NCBI GenBank assembly: GCA_016935885.1
Contig: JAFGQA010000007.1
Location: forward strand, 1 to 11,476
Direction of reading: 5' to 3'
From: Phycisphaerae bacterium
Lineage (GTDB): Bacteria; Planctomycetota; Phycisphaerae; UBA1845; UTPLA1
Length of the DNA stretch: 11,476 bases
Of this stretch, positions 1 to 5,705 are shown one piece after another. Numbering within the stretch: position 1 is the stretch's first letter; each line of letters opens with the position of its first letter. Under the pieces are notes generated by a model. It did not search any database and was not told the origin of the DNA. It was given only the letters and a program-made list of their open reading frames with translations. The position numbers and the translations under genes were made by a program.

Positions 1-271
1 AACGCCCGTATTCTCAACCACTTACGCGACTTTTCATCCGCTGGAGTTTTCGCCGTTTTTCGTTTGCATTCTTGCTGTGCAGTGACGGCGAAGACGGGAG
101 GTCAAGCTGGGGAGAGGCGGACCTTTGGTCCAGGTGGGCGATGGGTACATGTGCCCAACAGGCGGTGGGAATCGGCGTTTGTGAGGGGTTCGCGAGGGTG
201 GCACGGAGGATGCCCGGTCCGGGGGTACCTCGCGATCTGGTTGGTCCCCGTGGCCAGTCTGGAGGGTCGCC
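1..271. other. Region without a supported gene
   Basis: All frames were read. The open frames here are arginine-, proline- and glycine-rich, have no recognisable family, and overlap one another on both strands, which is typical of chance open frames in GC-rich DNA. No tRNA-like or other RNA fold was recognised. The left end may hold the 3' flank of a gene outside the window. Confidence 0.5.
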
Positions 272-433
272 ATGCGTGCCGCCTCACGCACACGTCTCGT
301 GGGAATCCAACGGGTTCTCCGCCGCTCGATCGTCTATGTCCGATGGGTGCTCCGATCTGTCTCACCGATCCGGTGGATCGCGGAGCGGAGGGCGGAGCAG
401 GGTAGGCCGACGATCTGCTACTACGTCGATTGA
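272..433 (+). CDS. Possible small basic protein (53 aa), unassigned
   Basis: An ATG is preceded by a near-ideal Shine-Dalgarno sequence (GGAGGG at 261-266) and opens a 53-codon frame ending in TGA. The product is very basic (about 12 arginines), with a central stretch that alternates hydrophobic and arginine residues and could form an amphipathic helix; it ends in ICYYVD. About 70% of third positions are G or C, close to neighbouring genes. A strong hairpin begins 2 nt after the stop. No family is recognised and no conservation can be tested here, so it may be a chance frame. It is listed because the ribosome binding site and the hairpin bracket it well. Confidence 0.25.
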   Translation: MRAASRTRLVGIQRVLRRSIVYVRWVLRSVSPIRWIAERRAEQGRPTICYYVD

Positions 434-435
434 CT

Positions 436-474
436 CGGCCCAGACGGACTGCTTGGATTCGTCCCACTGGGCCG
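436..474. terminator. Strong imperfect hairpin, possible terminator
   Basis: The arms CGGCCCAG (436-443) and CTGGGCCG (467-474) pair perfectly. Inside a 2x2 internal loop, GGAC (446-449) pairs with GTCC (461-464). No T-run follows on either strand, so this is not a canonical intrinsic terminator. It lies directly after the small ORF at 272-433 and 221 bp beyond the stop of lptB on the other strand. Confidence 0.3.
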
Positions 475-660
475 GTGCGCTACCGCCGCCAGAGGTTGTA
501 ACGACATAGATATAGGGTGCGCCGTCTGTGCCACGATTCTGAGGCAGGTTCTTGGTGCCGCAGCTTGGCGGAATCGGTCTGACGAGCCTCGAACAGATGC
601 CATAGGCGGTTCGTCCGCCCGTGTCGAGGGCGTGGTCTCGCTATCAGCCCGCTGGCCACT
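475..660. other. Intergenic stretch with a start-less open frame on the minus strand
   Basis: No complete gene is visible. On the minus strand a 92-codon frame (640 down to 365) is open between a TAG and a TGA but has no ATG, GTG or TTG near its upstream end. Its third positions favour C, and part of it looks protein-like (a run APYIYVVTTSGGGS near 475-515). It could be a gene remnant or a chance frame. Confidence 0.25.
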
Positions 661-696
661 GGCCGCTCCAACCTGGCCCGCCGGCCGCTCCAACCT
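661..696. repeat. 14-bp direct repeat at the end of lptB
   Basis: GGCCGCTCCAACCT occurs at 661-674 and again at 683-696. The second copy overlaps the lptB stop codon (695-697), so the present 3' end of lptB lies in repeated sequence. Confidence 0.7.
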
Positions 697-1495
697 ATTG
701 CTGTTGGAAAGGCCGCACGGGCTGAAGCCCGTGGTTCGTCGGGGGATCGAACTCGTTGCCTTTGAAGGTCGTGCCGAGGTAGGCCTCGCGGACGCCAGGG
801 CTGTTGATCAGGTCCCGCGGCGTACCCTCGGCGATGACCTTGCCCTCATGGATGATGCAGCTCCGATCGGTCACTTCCAGCGTTTGGCGGACGTTGTGGT
901 CCGTCAAGAGAAACGACAGGCCCAACTCGTCCTTCAGATGCTTGATCTCCCCTTGGAGGTCCTGGACGGCGATCGGGTCGACGCCGCTGAAGGGCTCGTC
1001 CAGGAGGATGATCGCGGGCTTGGTGATGAGCGCCCGGGCGATTTCGAGCTTGCGACGCTCGCCGCCCGATAGCGTTCTGGCTTCCTGTCTGGCGTTCCGG
1101 AGCAGGCCGAATTGCTCCATCAGTTCGTGAGCACGTCGTTTGCGCTCAACTTTGCTGATCCCTCTCATGAGTTCGAGAATCGCCAGGAGGTTCCTCTCGA
1201 CAGACAGTCGCACAAAGACGCTGCTCTCCTGTGACAGATAGCCGAGGCCCTTCTGGGCGCGGCGGTACATGGGCAGGTCAGTCACGTCGTCACCGTTGAA
1301 CAGGACGGTGCCGCCGTCCGGCCGCACGATCCCCATGACCATGCGGAAGCTGGTCGTCTTGCCGGCCCCGTTTCGACCGAGCAGACCGACGATCTCGCCA
1401 CGGCGGACCCGGAAACTGACCTCGTCGACGACGATTCTGCCGCCGTACGTCTTGATGAGGTCCACGACTTCGAGAAGCGGCTTGTCTTGCACCAT
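695..1495 (-). CDS. lptB: LptB: ATP-binding subunit of the LPS export ABC transporter
   Basis: This is a 266-aa ABC ATPase with all expected motifs: Walker A GRNGAGKT at 40-47, Q-loop Gln89, signature LSGGE at 142-146, Walker B ending LLDEP at 164-168, and H-loop His200 in LLTDHNV. In the family, LptB powers the LptFG inner-membrane complex that extracts LPS and feeds it to the LptC-A-D bridge, so a didermic envelope with LPS is implied. The wording around the signature (GGERRKLEIARAL) and the LLTDHNVR segment is LptB-like rather than amino-acid-transporter-like. The family is usually about 240 aa. Here roughly 20 extra C-terminal residues run into a palindrome and a direct repeat, and end in QQQ. 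The ATG at 1495 is chosen because the ABC domain begins at once; its upstream ribosome binding site is weak, and a GTG follows directly. No lptA or lptC is adjacent. LivF-like ATPases are the main alternative. Confidence 0.93.
   Translation of the reverse strand: MVQDKPLLEVVDLIKTYGGRIVVDEVSFRVRRGEIVGLLGRNGAGKTTSFRMVMGIVRPDGGTVLFNGDDVTDLPMYRRAQKGLGYLSQESSVFVRLSVERNLLAILELMRGISKVERKRRAHELMEQFGLLRNARQEARTLSGGERRKLEIARALITKPAIILLDEPFSGVDPIAVQDLQGEIKHLKDELGLSFLLTDHNVRQTLEVTDRSCIIHEGKVIAEGTPRDLINSPGVREAYLGTTFKGNEFDPPTNHGLQPVRPFQQQ
716..733. repeat. Palindrome inside the lptB 3' end
   Basis: CACGGGCT, a GA loop and AGCCCGTG form a perfect 8-bp stem. It encodes residues 255-260 (HGLQPV) of LptB, in the tail beyond the conserved ABC domain. 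It has the form of the short REP-like palindromes seen elsewhere in this window, for example at 7904-7921. Confidence 0.65.
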
Positions 1496-1839
1496 TGGAT
1501 GATCCGGTCTTTTACTGTGAAGTTATGTTGATAAGCTGTTTACGGATCGTCGCGGATCGACGCCTGGGAACACTTCATTAAGTCAGACCGACGAAGCTGG
1601 CAGTATAAGGTACTCCGCGACCGTCCGCCTCGCGATGGGTCGAAGTTATCCAGCGTGCCCTCAGTCGCATCTCCTGTATCTCCTTGCCTCGTACTAAGTT
1701 GCACTCCATAGTGATTGCCTACGGCTCATTTGGCGGCTGCCGCTGGCTGCTCCAAGCGCCCGCCGGCGGGATGACCTCGGGGCGAGCGGGCGGGGTGCCT
1801 GGGGGATCGCTGGACACTCCCGGCCGGAACCATGTGAAT

Positions 1840-1848
1840 TGTGGATAA
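1840..1848 (-). promoter_or_regulatory. DnaA-box-like 9-mer
   Basis: TGTGGATAA is the exact complement of the consensus DnaA box TTATCCACA. A weaker match (TTATCCAGC) begins near 1645. There is no box cluster, AT-rich unwinding region or dnaA/dnaN gene, so a replication origin is not supported. It may be a chance match. Confidence 0.25.
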
Positions 1849-1883
1849 CCCTGGCGTAGATAGGCCATTCCCTAGGTGAATCC

Positions 1884-2054
1884 TCACAGGTCTGCTGCCA
1901 TCGGAAGGTTCGCTGTTAGCGAATGATACGCATCGTTAGGAGCCACGCGGAAACGACTTAAGCGGTTGACCCGCCTGCCTCGGGCAGGTCCGCCAAACGG
2001 CAAGCCAGCAGGCCAGCCAAGCGGCACGGCAAGCCAATCGGCACAATCGGTCAT
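1884..2054 (-). CDS. Possible 56-aa ORF directly after lepB, unassigned
   Basis: The ATG (2054-2052) lies 19 nt past the lepB stop and is preceded by AGGAGTGAG, a good Shine-Dalgarno sequence with short spacing. The frame starts MTDCADWLAVPLG and runs through the repeat element into the spare lepB 3' end. The second element copy also has an AGGA-type site and an ATG at the matching place, opening MTDYAARLAVPLG. Differences between the copies fall at all codon positions, which does not favour selection on protein. It is more likely part of a repeat than a gene. Confidence 0.15.
   Translation of the reverse strand: MTDCADWLAVPLGWPAGLPFGGPARGRRVNRLSRFRVAPNDAYHSLTANLPMAADL
1916..1934. repeat. 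19-bp direct repeat, spare copy of the lepB 3' end
   Basis: TTAGCGAATGATACGCATC is identical to 2074-2092, where its complement encodes MRIIR and the stop of LepB. The two copies lie 158 bp apart in the same orientation and abut the two ends of the repeat element at 1935-2073. Confidence 0.9.
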
Positions 2055-2073
2055 CTCACTCCTGCGCGACGCC
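1935..2073. mobile_element. Diverged repeat element, copy 1, with possible 19-bp target duplication
   Basis: This 139-bp segment matches 4466-4630. The left 41 bp align without gaps at 26 of 41 positions, and 12 of the 15 differences are transitions. The right 58 bp align without gaps at roughly 80% or more, and the middle shares CGCCAAACGGCAAGCC. It lies exactly between two identical 19-bp sequences, as expected of an insertion that duplicated its target. It encodes no transposase, and no clear terminal inverted repeats were seen. A stem CCTGCC/GGCAGG (1974-1988) lies inside. Insertion by a non-autonomous element is an inference. Confidence 0.5.
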
Positions 2074-2092
2074 TTAGCGAATGATACGCATC
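2074..2092. repeat. 19-bp direct repeat at the lepB 3' end
   Basis: This is the in-gene partner of 1916-1934. Its complement gives the last five codons of lepB plus TAA, so the gene end is intact whichever copy is original. Confidence 0.9.
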
Positions 2093-4038
2093 CTGCCCAT
2101 ATTCGGGATGACTGCGGGGGTGTCCTTGGAGAAGCGCATTCCGTTGGGCCAATACACGAAGAAAGCCCGGCCGATCATCTGATCGCCAGGGACGGTGCCA
2201 AACTGGTAGGCGCGGCTATACGCCGCGTGCCCCGTCTGCCCCCCGGCCAAGGCCGAGGGCTCTTGGGGTTCCCCCCCGGCCAAGGCCGAGGGCTCTTGGG
2301 GTTGCCCCCCTGAGGGCTCTTTGGGTTGCCCGCGTTGCTGAAGCATGGGACAGACTTCCCACCACAGCCTCGAGTCCTTGCTTTGCGGGCTGTTGTCGCC
2401 GCAGCAGAAGTAGTCCGGTGGGTCCCCGCGGAGCACGATGGGGTTCGATTCCGTCCCCCAGCCCGGATAACCGGTGAAGGGATTGCCCTGTTCTTCTGGA
2501 ATCGCGGGAGAGCGGTAGAACACGTCGCGTTGGACGACGAGGTGGCGGATCTCCAACGGCAAACCCTGAGCTTCGATTCCGACGGCAGCTTCACTCAATC
2601 GCCCGTTTTGGCGATGGGCAAGCCCTGTGCCGTGCCCGTGCCCGTGCCTGTCGCCTTGCAGAAGCACCGAGAGGTCTGGCGCATACTGTGTGTCATCGGT
2701 TGCGAGGACCTGGACGCCGTCCAGACGGAGGGCCACGCGGTAATCGAGGTTCTCGAACTCGACAGTCAGGGGCTTGCCTGCTTTGAGGGGGGCTGCTCTG
2801 GCCGTCCCGAGCGGGATGGGGATGCCGTTCTTGCCGGATCTGTCGAGGCGCACCTCCCCGTCAGCGGCGATCGTTGCGCGGAACTCGTCGGGGCCCTTCC
2901 GGAGGGACAGGGAGATGTAGCCTGAGGGGTGAGGGTCAAGGGTCGAGGGTCGAGGGTCAAGGCGAGAACCTCTTGCGCCGGGCGCGCCTGCGCGAGGCGC
3001 CTGTGGTGTCAGGACGAAGCGAATGCCGACGTCCCCCACGTTGCACGCGCTGGACCGCAGTCTTCCGCGGGCGAGCACGCTGTCATGCAGGACGACGTTG
3101 TTGTAGCCGTACGTGTCTTGGATGGGCTTTCCTTTGAGCCTGAGCTGGTGCACCTGGTTGTCCAGCGGTTCGAATCGAACGCAGGGTGTGGAGACATCCC
3201 AGGCGGAGGCGGTGTTGCCCGGCTCGCCATCAGGCACCCACCTGGGGGGATCAAAGTGCGGTGGATTGGGAGGGTACCTGGCGAGGTCGGGCTTGTAGTC
3301 ATGGTCGTAGTGGATCATCCAGAGCGATTCCTGGGCAACTCGGGTCTTTCGCTGGATCTTCAGGACGTTGGCCAGCCTTCCGGCCTGTTCGTCGTTCAGC
3401 CTCCGGTCGAATGGCTGGCCGCCTTCCGCCCTGGTCTTGGGGGGCTGCTTGAGTGCCTCGATGATGTCTGGGTCCACGGCGTCGATGGGGGCGGTGTACA
3501 CGTCGCCGTTGATGATCTCGAGGACCTCGCCCGGCAAGCCCAGGAGCCGCTTGATGAAGTTCATTTCGCCATCTTGGGGGTTCTTGAAGACGACGACGTC
3601 CCAGCGTTTGGGGCCGAGCAGATCGCCGCCGATGTCGTAGGGCCATTTGAGCACGAGGATTCGGTCGCCCGAGCTCGGGACCACGCGGTCTGTCCTGGAG
3701 TTCAACGCCGCGTTGCCGTGGCCGCTCCAGCCGCAATTGGGGCAGTGCAGATCGAACGAGTTGCTCAGGGTGCCCCGTTGCACGATGCTATCGTCAGGCA
3801 CAACCTGAGCTTCCCGAATTCCGTAGGCAAAGTGGTAGCCGCAGGCCTCGCAGCGGTGCTCGCCGTGCAGGCCGTAGAGGCTGGGGGCCATGGAGCCCGT
3901 CGGGATGACGAAGGCCTCGACGACAAAGGCCCGGAAAACGAAGGCGAGGATGAACGCAACGACGATCGCCTCGATGGTATCTCGGATGCCGTCGGGCTTG
4001 GGCATCTGCACGGATTGCACGGAGTGTCCATTCTTCAT
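2074..4038 (-). CDS. lepB: Signal peptidase I (LepB), greatly expanded
   Basis: This enzyme cleaves signal peptides from exported proteins at the outer face of the inner membrane. Numbering starts at the ATG at 4038 (654 aa). A membrane segment spans about 21-40. Box B follows with the catalytic Ser49 (IPTGSMAPS), box C GDRILVLKW at 124-132, box D with the general-base Lys163 (FIKRLLGLPGE), and box E GDNSPQSKDSR at 547-557. Two insertions stand out. A zinc-ribbon-like pair of CxxC motifs (Cys63/66 and Cys99/102) sits between boxes B and C. About 375 residues separate boxes D and E, including a beta-rich stretch (about 370-445) that resembles a LamG-like sandwich. The usual family length is 200-350 aa. 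Three low-complexity repeats lie in the insertions. A TTG at 4125 would add 29 residues but has no ribosome binding site and no recognisable domain; the ATG at 4005 is also possible. The stop lies in a 19-bp duplicated sequence. Confidence 0.93.
   Translation of the reverse strand: MKNGHSVQSVQMPKPDGIRDTIEAIVVAFILAFVFRAFVVEAFVIPTGSMAPSLYGLHGEHRCEACGYHFAYGIREAQVVPDDSIVQRGTLSNSFDLHCPNCGWSGHGNAALNSRTDRVVPSSGDRILVLKWPYDIGGDLLGPKRWDVVVFKNPQDGEMNFIKRLLGLPGEVLEIINGDVYTAPIDAVDPDIIEALKQPPKTRAEGGQPFDRRLNDEQAGRLANVLKIQRKTRVAQESLWMIHYDHDYKPDLARYPPNPPHFDPPRWVPDGEPGNTASAWDVSTPCVRFEPLDNQVHQLRLKGKPIQDTYGYNNVVLHDSVLARGRLRSSACNVGDVGIRFVLTPQAPRAGAPGARGSRLDPRPSTLDPHPSGYISLSLRKGPDEFRATIAADGEVRLDRSGKNGIPIPLGTARAAPLKAGKPLTVEFENLDYRVALRLDGVQVLATDDTQYAPDLSVLLQGDRHGHGHGTGLAHRQNGRLSEAAVGIEAQGLPLEIRHLVVQRDVFYRSPAIPEEQGNPFTGYPGWGTESNPIVLRGDPPDYFCCGDNSPQSKDSRLWWEVCPMLQQRGQPKEPSGGQPQEPSALAGGEPQEPSALAGGQTGHAAYSRAYQFGTVPGDQMIGRAFFVYWPNGMRFSKDTPAVIPNMGRMRIIR
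2239..2327. repeat. 33-bp in-frame tandem repeat in lepB
   Basis: Two copies with a 33-bp period (2239-2271 and 2272-2304) are almost identical, and a shortened third copy follows to 2327. On the coding strand they give QPKEPSGG, QPQEPSALAGG and EPQEPSALAGG (residues 571-600), placed between box E and the conserved C-terminal segment ending in FVYWPNG. The frame is kept because the period is a multiple of three. Confidence 0.9.
2632..2649. repeat. GTGCCC hexamer repeat in lepB
   Basis: GTGCCC occurs at 2632 and 2638 and GTGCCT at 2644. The complement encodes a His-Gly alternation (HGHGHG) at about residues 464-469, in the long insertion between boxes D and E. Confidence 0.7.
2926..2960. repeat. 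GGGTCRA heptamer repeat in lepB
   Basis: Four exact-period heptamers (GGGTCAA, GGGTCGA, GGGTCGA, GGGTCAA at 2933-2960) follow a degenerate unit at 2926. On the coding strand they give LDPRPSTLDPHPS, about residues 360-371, in the lepB insertion. Seven bases per unit means one unit shifts the frame; it is kept only because the total change is a multiple of three. Confidence 0.85.
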
Positions 4039-4187
4039 GCTGCGAAAAGCCTTAAGATCGGAGGCTTGCTCCACAATAGGACGATACAGACGGCGTCGGG
4101 ATCGGTCAAATGCAGAGGATGGCAACTGAAGGGAAGGGGCGGACCAGGGCAGTCGCGAGGATGGCCGGAAGGCCGGAACCCGGATAA

Positions 4188-4352
4188 TCCACCACAGGGC
4201 ACGCAGAGATCACAGAGAGGTGTCAGAAAGCAGTCTAGCGAAGTTGGCGCAGCATGACTGGCAATACACGCTGTCAAGGCGAGAAACGCTCGGGTCTTGC
4301 CATAACTTCCTTTTCAACAAGACTCTGTGCTCTCCCTGGTCTCTGTGGTATG
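4188..4352. repeat. Imperfect inverted pair of CACAGAG-rich sequences
   Basis: A CCACAG..CACAGAG sequence at about 4189-4218 recurs in reverse complement at about 4321-4351 (CTCTGTG..CTCTGTGGT). The match is imperfect, about three-quarters by eye, and the arms lie about 100 bp apart. The enclosed DNA shows no gene. It may be the ends of a small element or two independent repeats. Confidence 0.4.
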
Positions 4353-4434
4353 AATGATCCGGGGGAAGGCCCTTTTCTGACTGGCTCGGCGGTTGAGACA
4401 TTTGGCTGTCCGGGAGCCGGAGGGGTTCCAGGGT

Positions 4435-4464
4435 CGTGGGGCTTCGTCCCGTGGGGCTTCGTCC
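4435..4464. repeat. 15-bp tandem duplication
   Basis: CGTGGGGCTTCGTCC occurs twice with no gap (4435-4449 and 4450-4464), immediately left of repeat element copy 2. Confidence 0.9.
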
Positions 4465-4465
4465 G

Positions 4466-4630
4466 GTGAGGAGTCGCGTAGGGAAAACGTGAACGATCGA
4501 CTCGCCCACGGGGTTCGCCAAACGGCAAGCCGGCAGGTCGCCAAACGGCAAGCGGGGGTCGATCGATCCGCTGCCAAGCGGCACGGCGAGCCGAGCGGCG
4601 TAATCGGTCATGTTGTTCCTGCGCGACGGC
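4466..4630. mobile_element. Diverged repeat element, copy 2
   Basis: This 165-bp relative of 1935-2073 lies in the same orientation. It is longer because the middle holds a second copy of TCGCCAAACGGCAAGC (4515-4530 and 4538-4553) and extra bases. An inverted pair CGATCGAC/GTCGATCG (4495-4502 and 4558-4565) is present here and not in copy 1. No flanking direct repeat was found. It ends 75 bp before the lipid kinase start, so it may lie in that gene's leader. Confidence 0.5.
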
Positions 4631-4705
4631 TTACGCGCCGGGCTGGTTTTCAGTATTCCCGCGCGGCGTGTGCATCGTTTCTGCGATTGCCCTTGGGACG
4701 CTGAT

Positions 4706-5611
4706 ATGGCGGATTCCTTGCTAGTCCGTGTTGTCGTGAACCCCGTCTCGGGGCGCCGCGGGAGGCTGGGCGTGGTTCGGCAGGTGTGCCGGCGCATCCG
4801 AGATGCGGGTTGGTCGGTCTTGCTCCACGAGACGCGGGGACCTGGAGACGCCGCTAAGGTGGCCAAACAGGCTTGCCAGGATTGCGCACGTGCCTTGGTG
4901 GTGGTCGGCGGGGACGGGACGGTCAGCGAGGCGGCCGGCGGAATGGTGGGCCAGGGTGTGCCGATCCTGGTGGTGCCGAGCGGGACGGAGAACATCCTGG
5001 CGAAGTACCTCGGCATGCGGTCGGATGCGGACTGGCTGTGGCGTGTGCTTTGGGAGGGGCAGGAGACCTCGATGGACATCCCGGCGATGAACGGCCGGCG
5101 TTTCTTGCTGGTGGCTGGGGTGGGGTTTGACGCGGAAGTGGTGGCTCAGGTGGCCCGGCGACGAAGCGGTCACAGCGGCCACATTGACTACTTGAGCTAC
5201 TTCTGGCCTGTCTGGCGGACGTTCTGGGGTCATCGGTATCCGCGTGTATTTGTGGAGGCGGATGGTGAATTGTTGCCAGTGGGGCGTGGTTTGGTGTTTG
5301 TGGGCAATGTGCCTCGGTACGCGATCGGGCTTCGGATATTGGGGGTCGCTTTGCCTGACGACGGCCTGCTGGACGTGTGTGTCTTTCGGTGTTCGTGGCA
5401 GGGCCCGCTCCTCGGTCATGCGATCAAGGTCCTTGCCGGTGTCCACATCGGCAGCCGGGGCGTTACATATCGACACGCTCGCCGTGTCCGTGTTTGGGCT
5501 GAGGAGCCGGTGCCGGTTCAGTTGGACGGGGACGCCGCCGGTTGGCTGCCGGCGGAATTCGAGATGACGACGGTGCCCGCGCGGTTTCTGGTGCAGGGCC
5601 CGGTGGGTTGA
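4706..5611 (+). CDS. Diacylglycerol kinase family lipid kinase (DagK/YegS-like)
   Basis: This 301-aa protein has the layout of the family that phosphorylates diacylglycerol or related lipids with ATP at the cytoplasmic face of the membrane. The beta strand VRVVVNPVSG lies at 7-16, the nucleotide-binding GGDGT at 68-72, PSGTENILA at 91-99, and the C-terminal strand with LDGD and a final VPARFLV closes the beta-sandwich lobe. Length matches the family. In many members the second motif is GTxND; here Ile97 follows Asn96, so the usual Asp is absent, and the substrate cannot be named. The ATG at 4706 is chosen because the fold begins seven residues later; the frame is open further upstream from 4610, but that part is arginine-rich and partly repeat-derived. 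GGGAC upstream is a weak ribosome binding site. A hairpin follows 61 bp after the stop. The next gene starts 181 bp downstream. Confidence 0.87.
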   Translation: MADSLLVRVVVNPVSGRRGRLGVVRQVCRRIRDAGWSVLLHETRGPGDAAKVAKQACQDCARALVVVGGDGTVSEAAGGMVGQGVPILVVPSGTENILAKYLGMRSDADWLWRVLWEGQETSMDIPAMNGRRFLLVAGVGFDAEVVAQVARRRSGHSGHIDYLSYFWPVWRTFWGHRYPRVFVEADGELLPVGRGLVFVGNVPRYAIGLRILGVALPDDGLLDVCVFRCSWQGPLLGHAIKVLAGVHIGSRGVTYRHARRVRVWAEEPVPVQLDGDAAGWLPAEFEMTTVPARFLVQGPVG

Positions 5612-5672
5612 GCGTGACATCGCTGCGTTGGTCGCCGGACGTCGATAGCGACGCCGGGATTGCGGATTGGCC

Positions 5673-5698
5673 AGCCCACGGATTGCTATCCGTGGGCT
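5673..5698 (+). terminator. Perfect 11-bp hairpin after the lipid kinase gene
   Basis: AGCCCACGGAT, a TGCT loop and ATCCGTGGGCT form a perfect stem, followed only by TTC rather than a T-run. Its place between two genes fits termination or mRNA 3' protection. Its shape also fits a dispersed REP-like palindrome. Confidence 0.5.
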
Positions 5699-5705
5699 TC
5701 AGATC

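Larger units (their letters stand above)
1496..2073. other. 578-bp gap between lepB and lptB
   Basis: No gene of normal size is supported. The left part (1496-1840) shows no recognisable RNA family; motifs for RNase P, SRP RNA and tmRNA were looked for and not seen. The right part holds a DnaA-box-like 9-mer, a 19-bp copy of the lepB 3' end, and one copy of a diverged repeat element. The lptB promoter should lie here, but no convincing -35/-10 pair was found. The gap argues against tight lepB-lptB co-transcription. Confidence 0.6.
4039..4465. other. Divergent intergenic region, left part
   Basis: No gene is supported between lepB and the lipid kinase. The part next to lepB could be its 5' extension (a TTG at 4125). 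Farther right are two imperfect copies, in opposite orientation, of a CACAGAG-rich sequence and a perfect 15-bp tandem duplication. Promoters for both divergent genes should lie in 4039-4705, but none could be placed. Confidence 0.55.

Noticed and set aside
632..1072. 146-codon open frame on the plus strand, opposite lptB
   Set aside because: Antisense to a complete ABC ATPase.
1700..1860. Structured RNA such as SRP RNA or 6S RNA
   Set aside because: The GC-rich stretch suggested a fold, but the conserved SRP loop sequence and the long rod of 6S RNA were not found.
2441..2460. tRNA T-arm-like sequence GGGTTCGATTCC
   Set aside because: It lies inside conserved lepB coding sequence, and no anticodon arm or acceptor stem is present.
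3165..3180. Second T-loop-like sequence GGTTCGAATC
   Set aside because: Also inside lepB, with no surrounding cloverleaf.
2929..4257. 442-codon open frame on the plus strand, opposite lepB
   Set aside because: It is antisense to a gene with all signal peptidase I motifs. Its valine- and glycine-rich product reflects the complement of GC-rich codons, and it starts in a heptamer repeat.
4610..4705. Longer lipid kinase starting at 4610
   Set aside because: The 32 extra residues are arginine-rich, partly encoded by the repeat element, and precede the start of the known fold; no ribosome binding site was seen.
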